Positions 1 through 10,879 of a stretch of DNA of 64,000 nucleotides are shown piece by piece. The stretch lies in assembly GCF_914767665.1 (NCBI RefSeq), contig NC_059501.1, forward strand, positions 2,172,501 through 2,236,500. Direction: 5' to 3'. Each line of letters opens with the position of its first letter. The stretch's first letter is position 1. The position numbers were made by a program, and so were the translations under genes. The DNA is from Harmonia axyridis. Its lineage: Eukaryota; Arthropoda; Insecta; Coleoptera; Coccinellidae. Below the pieces are notes generated by a model. It was given only the letters and a program-made list of their open reading frames with translations. It was not told where the DNA came from and did no database searches.

Positions 1-19
1 TTCGTGGAGATTATTGAAA

Positions 20-350
20 CACTGATGGACAACAGACGAGAACTTTATTTTAGTGCAGCACTTGGAAACATCCTTGAACGCTCTACTAACTCAACTGGTC
101 ATCACCTCGTAACTTAATCCACTCAACACTTCTTTTTCCAGTTTTATACCTGGGTTACAAATAGAAAATCATATTGTACACCGTGAATTTCTTCCTCCTT
201 TTCTTATTCTCTAAGTTGTATGCCTGTACAATGGTATCATGGTGCCTGCATACTAATAAGGGTAGTGAAAAGATATCGACTACTGAATCTTTTTGAGAAC
301 CCTATGAATGAGAAAGTTGTATGCACAAATACCATGAAAGACCATTGTTA
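20..350 (+). repeat. Dispersed repeat X, copy 1
   Basis: This segment matches the reverse complement of 7100-7420 over about 320 bp, seen by eye. Shared landmarks are a TATA-like run near 150 (ttttatacctgggttac), the block ttctctaagttgtatgcctg near 208, and gttgtatgcacaaatacc near 316. No coding potential is visible. It could be a solo LTR or a non-autonomous DNA element; no clear termini were found. Confidence 0.7.
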
Positions 351-373
351 CACTAATGCAGGTTGATTTATAT

Positions 374-440
374 TAAGTATTGTGACGACAATTTCGGCTA
401 TACACAAACATTATGTCTAATTGATTTTTGTAGCCACAAA
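374..440 (+). repeat. Short non-LTR retrotransposon fragment
   Basis: The run taagtattgtgacgacaat and the following 45 bp match the start of the retrotransposon 3' segment at 18726-18790. Only this short stretch is shared, so it is a degraded relic. Confidence 0.5.
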
Positions 441-654
441 AATAATGGGTTTTAATGACATTTAGCGAGGGTTCTCCACTAATATAGTTTGTGCGACTTC
501 TCTTGACGGATTTCGATGTTTGATCATTAGATAACTGATTGAATCATCAGTAAGGCTAATTAGTGAGTACAAAGCTTCAGAATATCCGTGTCAACATTGT
601 TGGATATGAGAAGAATTCTGAATTGAGATGTTGAGAGACGCAACATGTGTTGCT

Positions 655-1215
655 ACATTTTTCCATGAAAAGAATGAGAAAACTCTGTTCAAAATGTGCG
701 CTGCAATTGCTCAACGCTGATTATTTTGGGAAGTAGATAGTACATCATTTATTGACTATCTTGACATAAGTGAAATCATCATTGAATATTACACAGTGGA
801 TCGATTGAGTGCAGAAATTAAGAAGAAAAGTCCTCAAAGGCAGAAGAAAAAATTCTCTTCGGCCAAGACAATGCTTATTGTCACAAATTGGTAAAAGTTA
901 GGGTCAAATCGAACAATTTTCATGTCCAACGGCTCGACCACACACATCTGACCCACCAGTGATTACTGGCTTTTTGTAGACCTCTAAAGAATGCACCAAA
1001 AAAAGAAATTTTGCTCTAACTAGGAAATGATTGCAGAGATTGAAGTCTATTTCGAAAAGACAGAAAAGGTATTGAAAAGTTGAAGGAGCTTTGAGTAACA
1101 GTTCCCTCTTGAAGGTGACTATGTTGATGGATTGAGTCGAATATTTGAGAAAAACATGCATTTTTACTAGTTATGACGGGGACTTATTGAGTAAAGTGTA
1201 ACGTATTTGTCAGAA
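655..1215 (+). pseudogene. Mariner (DD34D, family 2) transposase relic
   Basis: Translated pieces line up with mariner transposase. MRKLCSKCALQLL near 670 corresponds to the end of the DNA-binding region. YYTVDRLSAEIKKKSPQRQK near 790 and FGQDNAYCHKLVKV near 863 cover the second catalytic Asp. SDYWLF near 956 is the DD34D third-Asp block, but in another frame. The tail resembles the copy at 26090-26490, including ggggacttattgagtaaagtg. Frameshifts and stops break it, so it cannot encode an active transposase. No inverted repeats were identified. Confidence 0.75.
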
Positions 1216-2112
1216 ATAACGTAGAGACCTGAAATAGGTGGATTCTTCATGATGATGACTTCAAAAGGTACATAGGCAGTCGAATACGTTCGCGAAACTC
1301 TCTAAGTCCACATCAGTGCTCTACACGAATCCTCAAAACTCCACAATCGAAAATTTCCAAGAAAACTCTGCACCTCCACAACTCAAACAAACGTCTCTCA
1401 CCCTAAAAATAGAAAAAAACTCCTTTGCCCCATCAACAGACCCGTAAATGAATCCGGATAGGTTTTTGACGATCTCGAGGACCTTCTCCAATTCTTCCCT
1501 CGCATCCTTCTCCATCCGCCGGAGTTTTGGAGCAAGTTGGCGACTCTTTATCTCCGGCATACATCCACACACATTATTCGAAGGGGGTTGTTAAAAGTTG
1601 TGCGGAGTTTTCGCCGGGTGGCATCCAGGTGAGCTCTCTAGGAGATCGTCGAGGAGGGGTCGAGGGGGGTTTGGAATTCGCCCCGGTGGAGAGGGGACGC
1701 TTCCTGCACGATGCGAGATAAGCGGAGGCTGTGCGATGGAGATGCGATTGGAGAAGTGGTGGTTTTCAATAAATGGAGGCGATATTCGTATTTCCATTAT
1801 GGGAGATGAAAATGATATGCAGGGGGTAAGTGAATGAGAGCAATAAACTTCGATTCTTTTAGAAGAGTCCTAAGTTCTTTCTGCATCCAAATCGCGATTA
1901 TAGAATTTGAAAATACTCATTAGGCTTCTGTGCAGGTATCTTGCAAAACTTTCAATATATTTGAAAATTATTCATTCAATCCGATGATGTCGCCGACATA
2001 GTTATTATAGATTGTGTAATTCTAAAGAAGCATAACTAACGCTCTAACGGAGACCGACCGAAGGTGAATTAACCAAAAATCGAACTAGCAAAAGTATGGA
2101 TCATAGACTTAT
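1216..2112. other. Unassigned stretch with a GC-rich island (about 1560-1735)
   Basis: No gene or known repeat recognised. A minus-strand open frame at 1333-1572 has a plausible-looking charged helix (EELEKVLEIVKNL) but no known domain and no convincing splice context. The 1560-1735 part is purine/GC-rich with many CpGs, like other islands in this window. Confidence 0.4.
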
Positions 2113-2665
2113 AAACATAAATAGAGGGAGTATACGTAATTTTCACATGTACCCAACATGGTTAGATTACGTTGTCGGATTGTGATATATTTTCAAATCC
2201 ACAATTTTACTATATCGTTATGAATGTATATTATATTGAATGAAATATATTTATTTCAGTGATTCTCAATATGCGAATTTGAATATTTGGAATTAGATAT
2301 TTTCCCAATTGTCGAATTTATAGCATGCAGAATATTTATTACTTTTTGTATCTACCTGCTGAAATGCAAGGTTTGACAACTATTGCTCTCCTAGTGTCAT
2401 CCGTTGTTTCACTTCGTTTGGAGTTTGTTTTCTGAATATCTGATATATTTAGGTATTCATCTCAATATGTTTTGAGTTGATATGAAACGTTGATTCACTA
2501 TGGTTCATAAGAAGTGCGTTTTTTTGTGGAGGAATTCGAGAATTATCGAAATATCGTATCACTGATATGTTTTCTTTTTCGAGCTTCATGTCAAATTTGA
2601 TAGTTCATGTTGGGGACAAAATTTGCTTACTGAAAATTAAATATGCTCCCTCTATCTATATTAAT
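2113..2665 (+). mobile_element. MITE family A, copy 1
   Basis: About 550 bp with imperfect terminal inverted repeats: ataaatagagggagtatac at the left, and the reverse complement of tgctccctctatctata at the right. It shares its whole interior with the copies at 9427-9985 and 39706-40280 (for example ggttagattacgttgtcgg near 2160 and ttcatgtcaaatttgatagt near 2586). No transposase is encoded. The terminal motif AAACATAGATA resembles the Tc1-like element at 44231-45448, so a Tc1/mariner transposase may have moved it; that is inference. Confidence 0.85.
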
Positions 2666-4242
2666 TACTCTGAGGTTTAGATACCACAGGGAAAGGATTG
2701 CATCTTTAAAGTCTGCAATCGAACATGGAGCATTGGCATCGACCTTATCTTTCACGTGGCAAAAAAGCAAAAGGTCACAAGATCTCGGTGGTCAATTGTG
2801 ATTCCTTCTTCGAGAGGAAATATTTACGACCAGGGAACTTTTTTTGTAAAATTGCCAATGTTTCGTTGATCGTCGCTTGCTATGATACGCTGTGCGTATC
2901 ATAGGATTCGAAAAACCTGAATTTTCAGAAATTTTAAAATTAAAATTGTAGAATACTTGTGTGAATATAAGAGGTGTTTGATCGACCTGGGTTTTTGTCC
3001 CTACCAATGTGGTGAGTTCAGACTCAAAACGACTGGGATCGGGAAGTTTGCGTTGTAACAAAAAGGTTACAAGGGAAAACAAACAAAAAAGGTCTATGTT
3101 GGAGTAACAGTTACATCATACAGATGTCATGTAATAACATGTTTTTGGGTTGTGGAATTCCCGATATCTAATAAATTATCTAGTACCAAACACAAATCTT
3201 GTGTATCGGTTCTCAATATTGATTACTTTTTTGATCTCGAAATATCCGAGTTCTTAAATTCCTCAAATAAGCAATGTTTTGTCTCGGTCACTAAATGAAT
3301 AATTATTGAAAAATGAAAAGGAGAATCGGCAAGAAAATTATACACAACTCAATATTGAATGCGCTTGAGATCTGACGCATATGCGGAATCATCGCGGAAT
3401 AAACTGTAACCGACTTACTTCTTCAAATGGTTGATACAATAGTTTTTTTTACTGGATATAATTCAGGACATGTCAGCAACACTAGTAACATTTAACCGAA
3501 ATATAAAAGAAATAACCGTTATCAGATACTGAAACGCAGTATAAAGTGAATAAGATACATTTTTCTGACAGCTCGGTTACTATCCTCTCCCTCTCCCTCC
3601 AAAACTATAACCAAATCACCCCCCCCCTCGTTTGTCCAACAGCAAAAACACCCCTGAGTCCCCCAAAAAAAAATCACGTATACGGAAAAAATTAATTCTG
3701 AATACATCAGAAACAGGCGCACCGACCTTACAGACTCTTCCGGAAGGACGCAGCGACGTCTCCAGGCCTCACCCGAAATCTTATTATTTGCCGCTTCACA
3801 GATCGCTTCACCTCAATCAATTTTTCAATTATCGATGGCCCCCGGCCTCGGGAATTTTATGTTTTGATCCGGTCGCCCGGGAGTCGTTCTCGCGGCCGAT
3901 CGAACGGAACCGATTCCTGTTTAATCCCGGTTTATGGGTGGGGGTGGCGGTGGAGGTTTTCCGCAACGTGAGCGGGTCCCCGGGATTGCCGGCGGGGTAC
4001 GGGGAGATCGTAGAGAGAGGCAAATGAAGCGCGAGGCTCGATTGAACGAGAAATTGTGTCGGTTACGTTCGATTGGAGTCGAAGGAATCGGATACTTTTA
4101 TGGTTGTGGTGATGAGGCTGGATATGGAGTTGAAAGAAATTCAGAAATGGGGCGTAGCAATCCACTCTGATGATATTCGAGCAGCTAATGAAGCCCTGAG
4201 CTCCTTTGCTACCGATTTATTCATAATATACTTCAAATAATA
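2666..4242. other. Unassigned AT-rich stretch with a GC-rich island (3560-4030)
   Basis: No gene recognised. From about 3560 a C-rich tract (cacccccccc near 3619) leads into a CpG-dense island ending near 4030. Open frames of 131, 78, 77 and 64 residues overlap there on both strands, which is what high GC content gives by chance. They show no domain I recognise. Confidence 0.4.
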
Positions 4243-4870
4243 ACAGGTTCTTCATGGGGTGCTGATGCCAGCACTCTTCGTACGTCAGCCTTGGCCTTGG
4301 TTTATTCTGCTGCTGAATACTTTTTTTCTGTTTGGTTCAATGGTGATCATGTTCATAAAATTGATGCACAGCTAAACGTTTCTATGAGAATTATCAGTGG
4401 AATTATTAAATCTACACCTCTATATTGGTTACCGGTGCTATCACACATAGTTCATATTCGTGGAAAGGTTTCAGTCAAGAAATCTTGGGATAAATTTCAT
4501 TCTTACCCGAACATACTTCTCGACTCTTACCTCCCAGATACTAGAACTGCCAGATTGAAATCACGCAAACCATTATGGATTAATACCTTCCTTCAATCTA
4601 ATGGAAGTGACAAGGACATTTGGCGTTCGGAATGGACTTCTTCTAACGTCTTCAACAAAAGTCTTATCGTTGATCCTCCAAAGAAAGTTCTAGGTTTCAA
4701 TCTTCCTAGGAAAATTTGGTGTATTTAAAATCGATTTAGGACTGGTCGTGGTCGTTGTGATAGTATGCTCTTCAAATTGATTTCTATTGATAACCCACTA
4801 TGTGAGTGTGGTGTATAAGGAACCCATTGACCACCATTGACAATAGTAGGAAAAATAAAGGCACTTAACC
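4243..4870 (+). pseudogene. Non-LTR retrotransposon ORF2 C-terminal fragment
   Basis: The translation contains SSWGADASTLRTSALALVYS then AAEYFFSVWFN. This is the conserved segment just downstream of the reverse transcriptase domain in Jockey/CR1-like non-LTR elements. It continues through STPLYWLPVLSHI and LNRFRTGRGRCDSMLF-like sequence to NPLCECG, the start of the C-terminal zinc-knuckle. A stop interrupts the frame at about 4726. Only the last roughly 190 codons remain, so it is a 5'-truncated dead copy. The clade assignment is tentative. Confidence 0.8.
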
Positions 4871-5200
4871 ACTTGTCCAATTTATAAAATTCATGGTTCC
4901 CTCCAAGAGGGAAGGAAGACTTCCAGATGGCAAGGAGAAAGTTGTATCATCTGCAAATAGTATGACCTTAAGTTTATATGATAGTGTATACTCAGTCCAT
5001 TTCATTTTCGGTCTCAGTTGATCCTGAGGTCCAATTTTCACACCACCTCTTTGGGCATCGGCCTAGAGGTCTTTTTTTTTAGTAGTTCGTGATCTTCCGC
5101 CCACTTTGTAATTCTGCTCCTTATGGAATAATATACCAATCCTACACTCTACAAGAATTTTTATAATATGGTCTGAAGATTCATTTCTTTGTGAGGTCAT
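4871..5200. other. Unassigned AT-rich stretch
   Basis: No gene or named repeat recognised. The motif tttttataatatggtctgaa before the hairpin at 5201 recurs partly just after it (5267-5283). Confidence 0.3.
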
Positions 5201-5269
5201 ATTGTACTTGATTTTCACAGGATTTTAGGAAAGTGTCTTTCCTAAAATCCTGTGAAAATCAAGTACAAT
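5201..5269. repeat. Perfect 33-bp inverted repeat with a 3-nt loop
   Basis: Positions 5201-5233 are exactly reverse-complementary to 5237-5269, separated by tgt. The transcript would form an uninterrupted 33-bp hairpin on either strand. No gene overlaps it. Confidence 0.95.
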
Positions 5270-5589
5270 TTTTATAATATTTTGTTCCTATCACTCAGTC
5301 AAAGCTTTCTGTTGATACAGCTGATTAGCAGTCTAGCAATGCGATCTCAAGAGAAGAAGATTCCTTAGGAGGAATACATAAGGATTTGCACAAGCGAAAA
5401 ATTGGTGTCACTGCTGGTGGGGTATTGTTGGTATGGGTACCAAATTGTATATGGAAATAGCTAAATACATACTGAACAATTTTCCAGAATTGACTAGCCT
5501 GAGACAGCTGAGTGATGAATAAAAGATCAATTGCAGTTCAAAAAAATTCATACAGCTATTTGTAGTTAACATAGAACAGCTTAATTATC

Positions 5590-6090
5590 GAATCCTAGTG
5601 TTGAAAGTTTCCCAAACCATTTCCCAGAAAACATCACAGCCATATCCGGATTGATTTCCGCATAGCACACACGAAAAAAAAAAAGGTAGTGGCGCGAGAC
5701 CAGCGAACCAATGCGAAAAAAACTGTTTTGTTCTTGCAAAAGCGAGCGGACCTGTTGTTTTGAGCGCATACCCGGCAAACAAATCTCGTTCGAGAGCAGT
5801 GTTTGGCTTCTGACGTGTGTCAACACGCCGTAAAGTGTTTGCATGGGTTAGGGGTGAGTAATATTTAATAGGGGTAGCTAACCTGGCGCGGATGCCATTC
5901 AGCCTTCCTGCAAGGCGGCTTGTAAGCGACGCTGTCTTTGGTTTATTGTTTCCGGGAATGAGGGACCAGAAAAGACTGCGAATTTTGCATTTAAGGTGTG
6001 TTGTTTTCATGGCTGTAGATTGGATACTGAGAGTTTCGGAACTTTGGTTCTATGGATATTGGGTGTCGTTGTAGCGTAACAAGTTTTCAA
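5590..6090. other. Unidentified CpG-rich segment with overlapping open frames
   Basis: The minus strand is open for 141 codons (5585-6010) and for 87 codons in another frame; the plus strand has a 60-codon frame. None shows a domain I recognise. The DNA is CpG-rich (ggcgcgagaccagcgaa near 5691) and not similar by eye to anything else in the window. It may be part of an unknown mobile element or a regulatory island. No function is assigned. Confidence 0.3.
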
Positions 6091-6156
6091 CTTTACGGGG
6101 GTGTGTTGTATTTTTTTATTTTCATACTACTTTGTACTATTCTCATTTGGTTATTG

Positions 6157-7054
6157 TAAAGGGTGTTTTTTTTTAGAGCTATAGAACTTTAAATTGCAAT
6201 AAAACAACGATGGATTATTCGATTGACATGAATTTTATTTATCCGCAAGATAATCTTGTGGCATTACATTTTAAATATGATTTCTGGCATATGACCGCCA
6301 CGGCTGGCTCGGATGTAGTCCGTATATCGGCAATAACACGGCGAATGTTGTCTTCCAAATGGTCAAGGGTTTGTGGCTTATCCGCATAGACCAATGACTT
6401 TACATAGCCCCACAGAAAGTGGTCTAGCGGTGTTAAATCACAAAATCTTGGAGGCCAATTCACAGGTCCAAAACGTGAAATTAGGCGGTCACCAAACGTG
6501 TCTTTCAATAAATCGATCGTGGCACGAGCTGTGTGACATGTTGCGCCGTCTTGTTGGAACCACAGCTCCTGGACATCATGGTTGTTCAATTCAGGAATGA
6601 AAAAGATAGTAATGATGGCTCTCTACCGATCACCATTGACTGTAACTTTGTGGCCATCATCGTTTTTGAAGGAGTACAGACCAATGATTCCACCAGCCCA
6701 TAAAGCGCACCAAACAGTCAGTTTTTCTGGATGTAACGGTGTTTCGACATACACTTGAGGATTAGCTTCACTCAAAATGCCGCAGTTTTGTTTGTTGACG
6801 TAGCCATTCAACTAGAAGTGCGCTTCATCGCTAAACAAAATAAAATGGACGTAGTGCGCGAAACATATTCCGCACAGAACCATTATTTTCGAAATGAAAT
6901 TGCACTATTTGCAAGTGTTGTTCAGGCGTGAGTCTATTCATGATGAATTGCCAAACCAAACTGAGAATAAATCACTTGACAGTTGTTAAATCGGTCGCCA
7001 TCTTGAACAGTAATGCCAACTCAAAGTTATATACCTCGAAAAAAACACCCGTTA
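6157..7054 (-). mobile_element. DD41D Tc1/mariner element A, internally deleted
   Basis: TA dinucleotides at 6157-6158 and 7053-7054 flank imperfect inverted repeats: gggtgttttttttta... at the low end, and the complement of cctcgaaaaaaacaccc at the high end. The minus strand encodes transposase remnants, including ELWFQQDGATCHTA (6239-6589), the second catalytic Asp, and DLTPLD, the third, 41 residues apart. It carries the family's common internal deletion at about 6840. A private 45-bp in-frame loss sits near 6319, and a stop replaces Trp in the HFWLNGY motif. It is non-functional. Confidence 0.92.
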
Positions 7055-7099
7055 GTTGATCGACACAAACGGTTTTGAATCTTCGCATCACCAGTTTTA

Positions 7100-7420
7100 C
7101 CGTTTGTAGTCTTTCGCGGTATTTGTGCATACAACTCTCTCATTTATAGGGTTCTCAGAAAGATACAATAGAGAATATATTTTCCCTACCCTAATTAGTG
7201 TGCAGGAACCATGATACCCTTTCGCAGGCATACAACTTAGAGAATAAGAAAAGGAAGAAGAAATTCACCATATACAATATGATTTTATGTTTGTAATTCA
7301 GATATAAAACTGGGAAAAGGAAAGTTGAGTGGAGTAAGTTCAGTTGGTAGAGTATTGAAGGAGGTAACCCATAGCTGTACCACAATGAAGTTCTCATTGT
7401 TTGAAGAAATTACGTGGAAC
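7100..7420 (-). repeat. Dispersed repeat X, copy 2
   Basis: Reverse-complement partner of 20-350. It starts about 45 bp beyond the DD41D element at 6157-7054. No coding capacity. Confidence 0.7.
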
Positions 7421-8299
7421 CTCGTGAAAATCGGTGATTTGTAAGAAGAATCTCCAATTGCTCAGTTGGGCAGTCACGTATTGGTGATAACTCTTAACTT
7501 TCTCGCACACATAATTCACTTGGTCGTCCCAACCCTTCGTTTATTCAATAACTCTCATCCTTTGAATTTCAGAATGCACAAACTCCCTAAATTTGATACC
7601 GATCTACCTTAACATCTCTCAAAAGACGACAAATCGACCAAAATGCTCCTTTTGAAGGCGACAAGAGCGTCAATCCTCCGAGCGAACATCCACCTGAAAC
7701 GCAAAATACCCGTAAAGATCTCCCTGGAACCGCTCTGACGGCCTCCTCGCCGAGAAAATGAACATTGGGAGAAAAATTCAATTATTCCGCGAAAACGAGC
7801 GCATTTAGGTTAATTAAGGCAATATTCGGGCTACCAGCGGTCGGTTTTATTAAAGCGTGGCCGGATTTCCGCGATCGTTGCGAGCGAGAAGGGGTGGGGG
7901 GGTCTGGGTAGTAGGAGTAAGGGGTGGGGGAGGCGTAGGGGTTGGGTCGGTCGGTCGTGAAACGAAAAAAGCGGAAGAGGGGGTGGTGGGGGCGTAATCG
8001 TTGCTCGTTGATTAAAAGAAACACCGATTTTAATTGTGTTCAATTCGGCGGTAAAAAAAATGGCGGATTGCGGATTTTTCATTCGAGTTTTTTGAGTAGG
8101 ATGTTTTTTCGCGGTTCAGTGACCGGTGGAGTGATGTATGTAAGTGGATTTGTTCGTTGGAGAGTCATGAATATTGCGGATTTGTTTTTATTACAGGACT
8201 TTAGGCTCATGAACTTCAAAATGTGATGTTAGACAACGGCAGAAAGAAAATTAGCATCGAGAAAACTTTCACTACGATACTGAGTAGAAAAAAAGATTG
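7421..8299. other. Unassigned stretch with a GC-rich island (7600-8070)
   Basis: No gene recognised. The island has a strongly G-rich plus strand (ggggtggggg repeatedly, 7893-7995), which creates several open frames. They are low-complexity Pro/Arg-rich translations with no domain. Confidence 0.4.
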
Positions 8300-9215
8300 G
8301 GAAAGGAAATCCACAATCCCAGTTCTCAAATAAAATATCATCGAATGGTACACAGATGGTTTTAAAACCATGACGGGGATGGCACCAAATGCCCATTCTC
8401 GTTAGGCTAAGTCTAAGTGTCTTTCTGGCAGAGATACTTAAAATAGAAAGGTTTGTGGAAAAGAACTCAGTATGAAATGTGATATTGCAATACATTCTGA
8501 TAGTCAGGCTGCAATCACAGCATATAGCATACACATCATCGATTTTAAGATGGTACTGGATTGCCGGAGAAAGCTCAACAAAATAGACCAGAAGAACTTT
8601 ATAGTCAGGATTCCTGGTATCTCGGGAATTAGAAGGAATGGAGAGGCCAACGCACTTGTCAGAATATAGGCACAATTGGCTTGGGGTATGGGCAAATGTA
8701 CCTACAAGAAAGACTTTCAGGAGAAAAAACACTCTAGCGGAATATTCTTGGGTTGGATCATTCCAAACGGTTTCCTCCATACTTTGATAATGCGAGATCT
8801 AAGAAGTATCTGGAACTCAGCAAGAATATACTACTACCACACCTCCTCACTGGATTCTTTATAGACCATTGTCGCCCCAGAAAGCATATCATGAGAATAA
8901 GTCTAGCAGAAAACGATGAATGCAGATTCTGTGGGAGAAGGAAGAAACTCCGGATCACCTGGTGGAGGAACCCCTTGCTATGACTAGGCAATGCAAAATC
9001 GTTTTTGGAGAAGAAAATTGTAAAAGTAAGTAGCAATCCCAGATATTTAAGTTCATTAAAACCCTGCAACTGAAAAGCGAGCTGTAGATCACGTAATGAT
9101 GAAAATAGCCTTGATGGGGCACTATAGACCATTAGGTCAAAGTGCATGGAACCTCCATATATGTTTAAGAACCACTTACTTTCTTCTTTTTCTTTCAATA
9201 ATGGAAGCTACAGAT
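8300..9215 (+). pseudogene. Non-LTR retrotransposon RNase H region (family A), copy 1
   Basis: Translations give WYTDGFKT near 8345 (first RNase H Asp) and HSDSQAAITAY near 8490 (the later catalytic Asp). They continue with MVLDCRRKLNKIDQKN, then a degraded ISGIRRNGEANALVRI corresponding to the usual PGHSGIxGNExAN motif. Near 8915, NDECRFCG marks a C-terminal zinc-knuckle. Stops and frameshifts break the reading frame. Copies at 30330-31060 and 42330-43380 share the sequence and the tail aaaagcgagctgtagatcac. This is the 3' end of an RNase H-bearing non-LTR element, now inactive. Confidence 0.82.
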
Positions 9216-9426
9216 GTACATCTATAAAAATGAATATGCGTTTGACTAGGTCGTCATGGTAACTGAAACTTACGACCATCCTTTTCAAAGTGACCTTGTA
9301 ACCCCTTCAATCGGCTGTACAAAGGGTTTTAAAAACAATTGATCCCTGTGCGCCAACTTGTATCAATTAACCTGCATCTCGAAAACTAAAGCTGATAGAA
9401 AGAATCTGGGGCCACCATAGAGTGTT

Positions 9427-9985
9427 AAACATTGATAGAGGGAGTATACTCAATTTTTACATGTCCCCAACATGGTTAGATTACGTTGTCGGATTGTGAT
9501 ATATTTTCAAATTTACAATTTCACTATATCATTATGAATGTATATTTTATTGAATCATATATATTTATTTGAGTGATTCCCGATTAAATATGCAAATTTG
9601 AATTCCGATATTTTCCCTGATTGTCGAATTTATAGGAAACAGAATATTCATTATTTTCTGTATCTACCTGCTGAAATCCAAGGTTTGGCAACTATTGCTC
9701 TCCTAGTGTCTTCCGTTGTTTCATGTCTTTTGACGCGCTTGACGTTTGTTTTCTGAATTTCTGATATATTTAGGTATTTATTTCAATATATTTTCAATTA
9801 ATATAAAACTTTGATTCACTATGAGATAGAAGAAGTGCGTTCTTTAAGGAGAAACTCTCTGAATATCGTATCACTGATATTTTTTCATTTCCGTGCGCTT
9901 CATGTCAAATTTTATAGTTCATGTTGAGGACGAAATTTGCTTACTGAAAATGACAAATGCTCACTCTCTCGATGTTTGTTACTAT
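9427..9985 (+). mobile_element. MITE family A, copy 2
   Basis: Full-length copy of the roughly 550-bp element. The left terminus is aaacattgatagagggag and the right terminus is the complement of ctcactctctcgatgttt. TA lies at or near both ends. The interior is about 90% like copy 1 by eye. No coding sequence. Confidence 0.88.
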
Positions 9986-10859
9986 TTGAGTGGCACCAAA
10001 TTTTTTTTTCAATTCTGTTGGTTTGAAAAATTGTAAAAATGATGTGGTTATTAAGCTGGCAACCTACAACTTGTGGAGTCGAATATTTTCTTTCCAAACA
10101 CCCCCACTGGTTTATCATTTCGAATAACACCCCCAAAATCCACGCCCTCTGGAACCTAATCGGAATATCCCCCCGCATCTCAGACCGCAACAGAAATAAC
10201 CGAATAACCTCCCTGGGAAACGAAAGGGGAGAACATCGCGCCAAAATCGAAAGGTGTGGAAATTGGAGTCTCACGTATAGACCTACTTAGGGAATCGAAG
10301 CGGTCCCTGAAGTGGCTGCCGCCAAGAAAGTGCCCCCCTCGACGGTTTTGGGGTGGCACCGGGTCGACCTTGAGGAGTAGTTTCCGGTATGGAGAACGAT
10401 TCTATGCTTTCAGACGGGAAATTCTGTTAGAATTTTAGCCACGTTGGGAATTTCGGAAAAACTTCGGAATTGGATAACATGATTTTTACGCAAGGGAAAA
10501 CATGGGAAAGTTGCGGATATTCCTATAGCTAAAAAGCATATATGAAAGTAAGATGTTTCATTATTTCGTTATCTATACTTGACAAAATTCGTCTTCATAT
10601 TGATTAATATTTCCACAGATATTCATTCAGTACAACAGTTGTCACCAACAACACACCTGACAAAAATCAAAGTATATTGTTTTTTTGATGGAATATTGTA
10701 TGCTACGGTTCCTTTAGTTCACCCACTTATTAAAAATATTTTGCTTCCATATTGGTATCATGCAATTAGACCTGAATCAACCTTCTTATACAAGGTTAAT
10801 CGACTCTACTGAATCCCATGCTCTAATTTACTTATTTCATTCTTGAAATTGCCTATGAT
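9986..10859. other. Unassigned stretch with a GC-rich island (about 10130-10420)
   Basis: No gene recognised. Overlapping frames on both strands (120, 83 and 60 codons) coincide with the island. A plus-strand 77-codon frame at 10579-10812 has no recognised domain. Confidence 0.35.
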
Positions 10860-10879
10860 CCTCCTACCTTCCATTCCAG

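Noticed and set aside
1333..1572. Minus frame with a helical-looking charged segment, possible upstream or downstream timeout exon
   Set aside because: Does not match any part of TIMELESS I know, and no acceptor or donor in suitable phase is evident.
8229..8780. 183-codon minus frame
   Set aside because: It is the antisense shadow of the plus-strand RNase H retrotransposon relic.
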